This document shows positions 44,658-50,534 of a stretch of DNA of 50,534 nucleotides, piece by piece (position 1 is the stretch's first letter; every line of letters begins with the position of its first letter). The notes below the pieces were generated by a model. It saw only the letters and a list, made by a program, of their open reading frames with translations. It searched no databases and was not told the origin of the DNA. Position numbers and translations under genes: made by a program. Origin of the DNA: Candidatus Heimdallarchaeota archaeon (lineage in GTDB: Archaea; Asgardarchaeota; Heimdallarchaeia; Heimdallarchaeales; Heimdallarchaeaceae); the NCBI GenBank assembly GCA_016840095.1, contig JAEOSZ010000009.1:1-50534 (forward strand). Reading direction: 5' to 3'.

Positions 44658-45203
44658 ATGACCTTTGTTGATTTTCTTCTAGATGTCGGTCTAGCATTTC
44701 TGTTTTCTGCTCCAATTCTTGTATCTAACGCCGCTCCTGCATTACTTGGAGGAGGATTTCCTGTAGATTTCTATAAGAATTTCTTTGATGGAAAGAGAAT
44801 TTTGGGAGATCATAAAACAATCCAAGGCTTAATTATGGGTATTTTAGCAGGCATAGTCTCTAGTATAATAGTTTTCTATCTTGTAGGTGATCTTATGATT
44901 TTAAGATATGGACATCTTGGTTTCAAATTTCCAATGTGGATTGGTTTAGTTATGGGATGGGGATGTAATTTTGGAGATATGTTTGGTTCTTTTGTAAAGA
45001 GAAGACTAAATATCCAATCTGGAGGAAGTTTTCCAGTATTTGACCAAACTGGATATATTCTATTTGGTTTATTATGGAGTTGGCCAGTCTTCAGAGTAAT
45101 TCCATGGCAATTTATAGTTACACTATTAGTTATTGCTCCTTTGCTTCATTTTGGTGCCAATGTTTTTGCATACGCAGTTGGAGCAAAAGACGTTCCATGG
45201 TAG
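44658..45203 (+). CDS. carS: CDP-archaeol synthase
   Basis: 181 residues with about five spans, the normal size of the DUF46/CarS family. The signature is PVDFYKNFFDGKRILGDHKT near residue 37, then QGLIMGI, GCNFGDMFGSFVKRRLN and PVFDQTGYILFGLL. CarS activates unsaturated archaeol with CTP before headgroups, including inositol phosphate, are attached. It links the CTP synthase and inositol-phosphate synthase in the window to lipid synthesis. It has its own promoter. Confidence 0.93.
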   Translation: MTFVDFLLDVGLAFLFSAPILVSNAAPALLGGGFPVDFYKNFFDGKRILGDHKTIQGLIMGILAGIVSSIIVFYLVGDLMILRYGHLGFKFPMWIGLVMGWGCNFGDMFGSFVKRRLNIQSGGSFPVFDQTGYILFGLLWSWPVFRVIPWQFIVTLLVIAPLLHFGANVFAYAVGAKDVPW

Positions 45204-45255
45204 TTAACAGCACTTTGTATAGTAATGAAGTAAGATTTATAAACAATTTAGAAAA

Positions 45256-45266
45256 ACTATATTCAT
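45256..45266 (+). promoter_or_regulatory. TATA-like element for the Cys-rich gene
   Basis: AACTATATTCA is centred about 26 nt upstream of ATG 45288, which fits a leaderless start there. A further AT-rich ATTTATAAAC lies some 20 nt earlier. Confidence 0.35.
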
Positions 45267-45287
45267 AAAATTGGCAAGTCGTTTTAC

Positions 45288-45620
45288 ATGAGTTCCAGTT
45301 CTAGAAATCGCGAATGTACTCTGTCGTGTAGATCCTTCTTTTGTAGTAAAAAAATGTTGAAAATTGTCAGTAAAAATGATGTTAAATCATTTCTCTGTAA
45401 AATGGATGATGATGCTGAGTGTTTTGGGTATATGTGTAATTATGCTGAGTGCAGAGAAAGAAAAATGAATGATTCAGGTTTGTGTCTCAGACCAGTAAAA
45501 ATTCAACCTCAGGTTCAACATCAGAAACTAGCTCAGGAACAGCTTTCTAAATTTGATTATGTAACTCCACAAGATTTGGATGATAGACTGAGGAAGAAGC
45601 TAGCAAAAAACTACAAGTAA
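45288..45620 (+). CDS. Cysteine-rich small protein, unknown family
   Basis: 110 residues. The first ~67 contain eight cysteines (positions 10, 14, 19, 37, 45, 50, 55, 66), spaced C-x3-C-x4-C then C-x7-C-x4-C-x4-C-x10-C. The rest is a charged helical tail (QVQHQKLAQEQLSKFDYV, LDDRLRKKLAKNYK). The spacing could bind zinc or Fe-S clusters, but matches no domain I can name. A TATA-like element at the right spacing and the strong basic tail support it as a real gene. Confidence 0.65.
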   Translation: MSSSSRNRECTLSCRSFFCSKKMLKIVSKNDVKSFLCKMDDDAECFGYMCNYAECRERKMNDSGLCLRPVKIQPQVQHQKLAQEQLSKFDYVTPQDLDDRLRKKLAKNYK

Positions 45621-45682
45621 CTTGGATAGCAGCAGTAGATTTTAATATTTGAATAATCACATATTGGATTAGACTAAATGAG

Positions 45683-46474
45683 ATGAATTTTATGTTTTCA
45701 CCAAGTTCAAACACTGGAGAAAAGAAGTTATTTACTTTTGGAATACCAACCCTAGATGAAATTTTAGGAGGAGGAGTTCCAGCAGGTTCAAATGTTCTTA
45801 TTGAAGATGAAATTGGAGCAGAAGCTGATCCATTTGTTCTGAATTTTCTAGCAGAAGGTCTAAAATCAGGTGAGTATGGATACATTTTCTCAACTGAACA
45901 TCCCTATGAATATTATGAAGAGATTATGACAGGTATTGGCGTAAATCCAGATATGCTAGAAGCTACAGGACGGCTGAAATTTATTGATGCTTTCAGCAAT
46001 CCTTTTGGTTATACTGATATCAAAACAAGTCATGAATATGCAGTTAATGATTTAGGAAAACCAAGAGAAATTAATGAGACCATAAGAAGATCATTCTTAC
46101 ATGTACAGAATCAACAAGTACTAAAAAGAGGAATAGTTATTTCTCTGTCTTCAATTATCTATGCTGCAGATGAAAGTAAAAACGTGATATTTTCTTTCTT
46201 ACAAAACAGACTAGCTGCTAATAAAAAGGAAGGTTCTGTTACAGTATTTGCATTGCATTATGATGCTCATGATCCTTTATTAGTTAGAGCTATAGAGCAT
46301 AACTGTGATGTAACAATTAGAGTTACAAAATCTAAAACAAAAGCTGATAGACCAATTACAGAAGTTAGAGTAATCAATGTAAAAGGGAAACCCGAGTTAG
46401 CTGGAGAACCAATTCTGTTTGAGTTTATTAGTGGTAAAATACTTCCATATTATGAAGAAGAAGAGATGTTCTAA
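45683..46474 (+). CDS. KaiC-like protein with degenerate P-loop
   Basis: 263 residues. The opening FTFGIPTLDEILGGGVPAG is the KaiC/RadA-like signature, but where Walker A should follow, the sequence is VLIEDEIGAEADPF with no G-K-S/T. The remaining fold tracks KaiC-like ATPases: IFSTEHPYEYYEEIM, GIVISLSSIIYAA at the Walker B strand and IRVTKSKT near the end. ATP hydrolysis is therefore unlikely; a structural or sensory role is inferred. The stop overlaps the convergent kinase gene by 4 nt. Confidence 0.82.
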   Translation: MNFMFSPSSNTGEKKLFTFGIPTLDEILGGGVPAGSNVLIEDEIGAEADPFVLNFLAEGLKSGEYGYIFSTEHPYEYYEEIMTGIGVNPDMLEATGRLKFIDAFSNPFGYTDIKTSHEYAVNDLGKPREINETIRRSFLHVQNQQVLKRGIVISLSSIIYAADESKNVIFSFLQNRLAANKKEGSVTVFALHYDAHDPLLVRAIEHNCDVTIRVTKSKTKADRPITEVRVINVKGKPELAGEPILFEFISGKILPYYEEEEMF

Positions 46475-47034
46475 ACTAGATTAAATTCATCTCTTATTAT
46501 TTTTGCAACTATATCTGCTTCTAATTTTGTGTTATCTATTTTGATGTAGTTTTCTTTGTAGTAAAAGTCATTATTGGTATTCATCACATGTTTTTCTTCT
46601 ATTTGCAATAATCTTTTTTCTGAAAGTAACAGATCTTGTTTTGAAGGTTTTTCAGAGATTCGTTCCAATGTTTTGTTTCTTCTTAATCTCTCCTCTAGAT
46701 CACAAAAGATTTCAACAAAGTAAATCTCTCTCCCCTGTTCTCTAAAAATATCACAGAATTTCTCAACATATGGTTTGTCTTGATCCTGTTTGAAATCCCA
46801 AACATAAGTGAATATTAAGCCAGGTAGATCACTTCCTGCAACCTCTTCCATAATCTTCTTGCGGAAGAACTCATTTAAATTACTAAAACCTGTTGACCCA
46901 TGTTCAAAAAATTGTAGGGCAAGTTCAATAGAGATGTGATTGTGAAGAAGCTTGAAATCAGTTATCTCTGCAAGCTTCTTTCCAATAGTCATTTTTCCAG
47001 ATGCTGGGGGACCGAAAATAATTATTAAACTCAC
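46471..47034 (-). CDS. Small P-loop kinase (AAA_33/shikimate-kinase-like)
   Basis: 187 residues. Walker A FGPPASGKMT opens the protein (about residues 7-16), then KLLHNHISIELALQFF. An LxxR-type lid segment follows (LEERLRRNKT...RISEKPSKQ), and a C-terminal helix ends it. It resembles small-molecule phosphotransferases of the predicted AAA_33 group rather than adenylate kinase proper. Substrate unknown. Convergent and overlapping by 4 nt with the KaiC-like gene. Confidence 0.78.
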   Translation of the reverse strand: MSLIIIFGPPASGKMTIGKKLAEITDFKLLHNHISIELALQFFEHGSTGFSNLNEFFRKKIMEEVAGSDLPGLIFTYVWDFKQDQDKPYVEKFCDIFREQGREIYFVEIFCDLEERLRRNKTLERISEKPSKQDLLLSEKRLLQIEEKHVMNTNNDFYYKENYIKIDNTKLEADIVAKIIRDEFNLV

Positions 47035-47135
47035 AAAATTAGTTTTTCTAGGCTTGTTAAATACCTTTTGTATAAAATCTACTAGCTACAACTTTCGGTA
47101 GATTTAAGTAAGAACTGAGTTGTGTTAAAGTAGTG

Positions 47136-47693
47136 ATGACAGTGCTATTTGATTATCTCTTCAAGACTATAATTGTTGGTAATCCAGGTGTTGGAAAAAC
47201 ATCTATTACACTTAGATTCGCAACTGGAACCTTTAGAGAAAGATATCTACCAACAATAGGTGTAGAATTTTCTGTCAAGGACATCGAAGTCCAAGGAAAA
47301 CAAGTAAAACTACAAACATGGGATACAGGAAGTCATGATAGATTTTCATATGTCAGACCTCTCTACTACAAAGGAAGCTATGGTGTGCTTGTTGTCTATG
47401 ATATTGCTAGCAGAGAATCTTTTGATAATCTCGATAAATGGTATGAGGAAGTATATTCAAATTGTGAAGAAATTATTCCTGCAATTTTGATCGGTAACAA
47501 AGCAGACATAGAGGAAGAACGTCAAGTTAGCAAAGAAGAAGCCTTAGCATATGCAGAGAAAAAGAGAGCACACTATGAATTGCATGAACTCCCATACTAT
47601 GAAGTATCTGCAAAATCTGGTCAGAATATTGATGAGATTTACTATCATCTAACAGATATGATGATAGAGAAGTCAATAGAAAACGAAGGGTAA
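47136..47693 (+). CDS. Rab/Ras-like small GTPase
   Basis: 185 residues from ATG 47136 (the GTG at 47133 is immediately upstream). G1 is GNPGVGKTS (15-23), switch I has RYLPTIGVEF with Thr40, G4 is NKAD (121-124) and G5 is SAKSG (158-162), as in Rab GTPases. The G3/switch II block reads WDTGSHDRF where Rab/Ras have WDTAGQE: the invariant Gly is Ser66 and the catalytic Gln is His67. The Cys-containing prenylation tail of eukaryotic Rabs is absent. Such GTPases are abundant in Asgard archaea; the membrane or trafficking role is inferred. It is followed by a ~200-nt gap before porG. Confidence 0.92.
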   Translation: MTVLFDYLFKTIIVGNPGVGKTSITLRFATGTFRERYLPTIGVEFSVKDIEVQGKQVKLQTWDTGSHDRFSYVRPLYYKGSYGVLVVYDIASRESFDNLDKWYEEVYSNCEEIIPAILIGNKADIEEERQVSKEEALAYAEKKRAHYELHELPYYEVSAKSGQNIDEIYYHLTDMMIEKSIENEG

Positions 47694-47898
47694 ATGAGAA
47701 CCTTATCTATGATTTTTTTTGATGTTTTTACAAGTATACTATTGTTATTTTTTCATATAACAAAAGAGTGTTTATATAAATGTCAAAGTATCAGTTGTTT
47801 TAGGTTATTTACTGGAAGGATACATATCATAAACTTTAATTTACCCGTATTGGCCGTCCAGCATAGAAAGGAAAATATATGATTCAAAGGTGAAGATT
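47694..47898 (+). promoter_or_regulatory. Upstream region of the por operon
   Basis: The 205 nt after the GTPase stop contain no gene I can support. A TATA-like GTTTATATAAA lies at about 47770-47780, roughly 120 nt before porG, so a leader of about 90 nt is possible. The stretch just before porG holds AAAGGTGAAG, a good Shine-Dalgarno. Confidence 0.4.
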
Positions 47899-48453
47899 TT
47901 GGCTGAAATCACTGATGTAAGAATTAATGGTAGAGGTGGACAAGGAGCGGTTACAGCTTCCAGATTACTAGCTGAAGCTGCTATTCAAGAGGGGCAATAT
48001 GTACATGCTTTTCCAAATTTTGGTCCAGAAAGAGCAGGTGCTCCTGTAACTTCATATGCTCGAATATCTCCTGAGCCATTTTATGAAAAAACTGAGGTTT
48101 ATGAACCTCATATTGTAGTTGTTATTGATCCAACGCTACTTGATGATGTCCCAGTTTCAGAAGGACTAAGAGATGGTGGAATTATTGTTGTTAATTATGA
48201 TGGAGAAAAAGATTCACTGATTAAATATTTTGAAGGGGTTCATGCCAATATCTACAAGGTTGCAGGATCAAAAATAGCTCAGGAAGAAATAGGAAGAAAT
48301 GTTCCTAATTTAGTAATGTTAGGGGCACTGATTAAGGTTACAAAAATAGTTGAAATCGAGAGTCTAAATAAAGTGACTCTAAATAGATTTAGAGGAGTCT
48401 TAGGTGAGAAAAATGTTGCTGCAATTACTAGAGCTTTTGAAGAGGTGGAATGA
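47899..48453 (+). CDS. porG: Pyruvate/2-oxoacid:ferredoxin oxidoreductase gamma subunit
   Basis: 184 residues from TTG 47899 (MAEITDVRINGRGGQG). A GTG at 47890 would add three residues, but it sits within the GGTGA Shine-Dalgarno, so TTG is preferred. The signature NGRGGQGAVTASRLLAEA and FPNFGPERAGAPV are clear. The gamma subunit completes the four-subunit archaeal POR/VOR enzyme, which oxidises pyruvate (or a related 2-oxoacid) with CoA to acyl-CoA, CO2 and reduced ferredoxin. Its stop overlaps the porD start by 4 nt. Confidence 0.93.
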   Translation: MAEITDVRINGRGGQGAVTASRLLAEAAIQEGQYVHAFPNFGPERAGAPVTSYARISPEPFYEKTEVYEPHIVVVIDPTLLDDVPVSEGLRDGGIIVVNYDGEKDSLIKYFEGVHANIYKVAGSKIAQEEIGRNVPNLVMLGALIKVTKIVEIESLNKVTLNRFRGVLGEKNVAAITRAFEEVE

Positions 48454-48770
48454 TGACTAAAGAAGCACCAGATGAATTTTTAAGATGGACAAAGGAAAAG
48501 TGGGGAACATCTCAACTCCCAATTGGGGGAACAGTGCCTTATCATACAGCTTATGGATACAAAACTGGAGATTGGTCCGCATTCAAAGCTATAATTGATA
48601 AGGACAAGTGTATCAGCTGTATGAACTGTTACTATTACTGCCCTGATGCAGCAATCATCATGGATGATGATATGAAAGCTGTGTGCGACATGGCATTCTG
48701 CAAAGGATGCGGAATTTGTAGCAAACATTGCCCATCTGATGCAATAGAAATGAGGAGGGTAACAAGATGA
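48450..48770 (+). CDS. porD: POR delta subunit, two [4Fe-4S] ferredoxin
   Basis: 106 residues. Two ferredoxin motifs are present in the C-terminal half: CISCMNCYYYCPD and CKGCGICSKHCPSD, with all eight cluster cysteines. This is the electron-exit subunit of the enzyme. It starts 4 nt inside porG and its end overlaps porA by 4 nt, as expected for a tightly coupled complex. Confidence 0.95.
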   Translation: MMTKEAPDEFLRWTKEKWGTSQLPIGGTVPYHTAYGYKTGDWSAFKAIIDKDKCISCMNCYYYCPDAAIIMDDDMKAVCDMAFCKGCGICSKHCPSDAIEMRRVTR

Positions 48771-49954
48771 GTGGTGTGAGACAAGTAGTAGGAATGACAG
48801 GGGATGAAGCTGTAGCTCATGCAGCTAAACTAGTCAATCCGGATGTTGTGGCAGCGTACCCCATAACTCCCCAGACTATCATCGTTGAAAGATACAGCGA
48901 TTTTGTTAATAACGGAGAAGTAGATACAAGTTTCATACCTGTAGAATCAGAACATAGTGCAATGTCAGCATGTGTTGGAGCTTCTTTAACTGGTGCAAGA
49001 GTGTTTACAGCAAGTGCTTCAGCAGGATTAGCTTTGATGTATGAAATTTTGTATGTTGCTTCTGGAATGAGATGTCCAATAGTTCTTGCCGTTGCAAATA
49101 GAGCTTTTTCAGCTCCAATTAACATACACGGAGAATGTACTGATCAACTTGTTTGTAGAGATGCTTCATGGGTTTCCTTATTTGGTGAATCAGCTCAAGA
49201 AGCATACGATGAAACAATACTTTCTTTCAAAATTGCTGAGCATCCAGATGTAATGTTGCCAGCAATGTTTGGAATTGAAGGATTTATTGTTACACATGCA
49301 CTCGAAAGAGTTGAAACATTAAGTAAACAACAAGTGGAAGACTTTATTCCAGCAACAAGAATTGCAAGAGATCGATTTTGCCCGGATGAAAGCAAAACCT
49401 TTGGTTCATTAGTACTCCAAGATTATTATATGGAAATCAAAAGACAACAAGAAGAAGCAATGCAGAATGCTTACAAAGTCACAAAGGATGCAATGCAAGA
49501 ATTCACAGAACTTTCAGGAAGAAAAATGGAAATTATAGAAAAATATCAACTTGAAGATGCTGATCACGCTATAGTTGCTTATGGAGCTACAGCTGGAAAT
49601 GCAAAAGCTGTAGTAGATCGATTACGGGCAAAAGGAGAAAAAGTTGGTGCTTTGAAGATTAGATTGTTTAGACCATTTCCAACAATAGATATTGTTCAAG
49701 CACTAAGTGGAATAAAAACTGCAACTATCTTAGATCGTTCAGCAACTTTTGGTTCTCCAGGAACAATAGTTCAAACAGATATAGCTTCAGCATTATATGG
49801 AAGAGAAAATGTTCCATCACTTCATGGTTATATTAATGGTCTTGGTGGAAGAGTTTTGACACTACCTGAAATTGAAGAAATTTACCAAAAATCAAAAGAT
49901 TACAATGATGTAGGAATGAACTCAACTACAGATTGGGTAGGATATAGGAGCTGA
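48767..49954 (+). CDS. porA: POR alpha subunit
   Basis: 395 residues. The alpha-subunit start GDEAVAHAAKLVNPDVVAAY is followed by PITPQT, then VESEHSAMSACVGASLTGAR, TASASAGLALMYE and HGECTDQ, matching pyruvate:ferredoxin oxidoreductase alpha chains. The C-terminal domain has VAYGATAGNAKAVVDRLR. It overlaps porD by 4 nt and is followed by porB with a 6-nt gap. Pyruvate is the likely substrate, but branched-chain variants cannot be excluded. Confidence 0.94.
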   Translation: MSGVRQVVGMTGDEAVAHAAKLVNPDVVAAYPITPQTIIVERYSDFVNNGEVDTSFIPVESEHSAMSACVGASLTGARVFTASASAGLALMYEILYVASGMRCPIVLAVANRAFSAPINIHGECTDQLVCRDASWVSLFGESAQEAYDETILSFKIAEHPDVMLPAMFGIEGFIVTHALERVETLSKQQVEDFIPATRIARDRFCPDESKTFGSLVLQDYYMEIKRQQEEAMQNAYKVTKDAMQEFTELSGRKMEIIEKYQLEDADHAIVAYGATAGNAKAVVDRLRAKGEKVGALKIRLFRPFPTIDIVQALSGIKTATILDRSATFGSPGTIVQTDIASALYGRENVPSLHGYINGLGGRVLTLPEIEEIYQKSKDYNDVGMNSTTDWVGYRS

Positions 49955-49960
49955 TAGAAG

Positions 49961-50534
49961 ATGACAATAGAACTACCTAAAGTTTCAGTAAAAGATCTAC
50001 AAGAGTGGTCAAAATTAGGTGAAGTTTTTACATCAGGTCATAGATTATGTGCTGGATGTGGAGCAGGTTCAATGGCACGACAAGTTACATTAGCTGTAAA
50101 AGCGATGGGTGATCCCTACATGTTCGTTAATGCAACAGGTTGTTTAGAAGTGGCTTCAACTATCTATCCTTATACAGCATGGGATGCTCCTTGGTTGCAT
50201 AACGCATTTGAAAATGCTGCAGCAACTGCATCTGGAGCAATAGAAGCCATGAAATCTATGCAAAAGAAAGGTTTAATGCGAGAAAGAAATGTCAACATGA
50301 TTGTATTTGGAGGAGACGGAGGTACATATGATATTGGTTTACAGAGTCTTTCTGGAGCAATTGAAAGAGGGCATGATTTCTTATATGTATGTTATAACAA
50401 TGGAGCTTACATGAACTGTCTAAGCCTAGACACTCATGTATTGACTAAAGAAGGACTAAAACGTATTACTGATCTCAAACTTGGTGAATTAGTTTATGCA
50501 ATGGATCAAGAAACAGGTGATTTAGTTCTCAAAG
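49961..50534 (+). CDS. porB: POR beta subunit, interrupted by intein, 5' part
   Basis: The window holds 191 codons. The first 152 residues are a clear beta subunit: CAGCGAG (cluster Cys30 and Cys33), NATGCLEV, then the TPP/Mg motif [10 protein letters not shown] and [11 protein letters not shown] beta subunit would continue with T-G-x-Q; instead Cys153 begins a Hint-type intein. The extein sequence is intact up to that point, so the protein should be functional after splicing. The remainder lies beyond the window. Confidence 0.93.
   Translation, partial: MTIELPKVSVKDLQEWSKLGEVFTSGHRLCAGCGAGSMARQVTLAVKAMGDPYMFVNATGCLEVASTIYPYTAWDAPWLHNAFENAAATASGAIEAMKSMQKKGLMRERNVNMIVFGGDGGTYDIGLQSLSGAIERGHDFLYVCYNNGAYMNCLSLDTHVLTKEGLKRITDLKLGELVYAMDQETGDLVLK
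50417..50534 (+). other. Intein N-terminal splicing domain inside porB (partial)
   Basis: The in-frame insertion starts with Cys at 50417-50419. The first residues, [13 protein letters not shown], match the intein block A pattern C-L-x-x-D-T-x-V-x-T, followed by [17 protein letters not shown] with its I-x-D-L-x-x-G spacing. The site lies directly after NNGAYMN at the TPP-binding loop, a strongly conserved active-site position of the sort inteins favour. Length, endonuclease content and C-terminal splicing residues cannot be seen because the window ends. Confidence 0.9.

Noticed and set aside
47694..47882. 62-residue frame between the GTPase and porG
   Set aside because: Hydrophobic Phe/Leu/Ile-rich text from T-rich DNA, with no Shine-Dalgarno, and a TATA-like element lies inside it. 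More likely the por leader region.
1..50534. CRISPR arrays, insertion sequences, tRNA or rRNA genes
   Set aside because: I scanned for evenly spaced repeats, transposase motifs and tRNA T-loop patterns and saw none that hold up. A computed search would be more reliable than my reading.

Overview
This window looks like a piece of an Asgard archaeal chromosome. It is AT-rich and densely coded. Archaeal information-processing genes (MCM, GINS, Hel308, HerA-NurA, Lsm, ribosomal protein S17e, RIO2, a beta-CASP nuclease, CarS) sit beside genes typical of Asgard archaea: an ESCRT-II EAP30 (Vps22/36-like) protein, a Rab/Ras-like small GTPase and a DRG-type GTPase. First genes of transcription units usually have a TATA-like element about 25 nt before the start codon (leaderless type). 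Internal operon genes more often carry a GGTGA Shine-Dalgarno. I see no tRNA, rRNA, CRISPR array or insertion sequence. The lineage call is inferred from gene content only.

Layout. 1-3.7 kb: 3' end of a polyprenyl synthase, a tandem pair of myo-inositol-phosphate-synthase homologues (one canonical, one with diverged active-site motifs) and an NAD-dependent sugar epimerase. 3.7-8 kb: a poorly characterised patch with a PIN-domain protein, a KaiC-like ATPase, two candidate small ORFs and a secreted/membrane zinc-ribbon protein, then S17e. 8-15 kb: membrane-anchored alpha/beta hydrolase, class II HMG-CoA reductase, uridine phosphorylase, the EAP30 protein, an aCPSF2-type nuclease and a hexulose-phosphate-synthase-like protein. 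15-24 kb: an ABC-2 exporter operon, MFS transporter, DUF362 protein, amidohydrolase, DRG GTPase, ArsR-type regulator and methyltransferase. 24-37 kb: RIO2 and DUF460, then a minus-strand run of MCM, Hel308, Gins23, CTP synthase, NurA, HerA and Lsm. 37-47 kb: DUF457 membrane protein, MoxR/VWA pair, beta-lactamase-fold hydrolase, UMF1-type MFS, histone-deacetylase-family protein, CarS, a Cys-rich protein, a KaiC-like protein with a broken P-loop and a small kinase. 47-50.5 kb: Rab-like GTPase and the porGDAB pyruvate (or 2-oxoacid):ferredoxin oxidoreductase operon.

How the genes work together. Polyprenyl synthase, HMG-CoA reductase, CarS and inositol-phosphate synthase all feed archaeal ether-lipid synthesis (isoprenoid supply, CDP-archaeol, inositol headgroup). 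The 27-37 kb block joins replication (MCM, GINS), fork repair (Hel308), end resection (HerA-NurA) and CTP supply. The por operon makes acetyl-CoA and reduced ferredoxin.

The most striking signal is at the right edge. The porB reading frame is interrupted just after its TPP-binding NN-x-AYMN motif by the N-terminal splicing block of an intein, cut off by the window end. Other items of note are an ABC-2 permease with no conventional start codon in its apparent N-terminal extension, the diverged inositol-phosphate-synthase copy, altered switch II residues in the Rab-like GTPase, a PCNA-box-like tail on Hel308, and a G-tract/hairpin element between two convergent genes.
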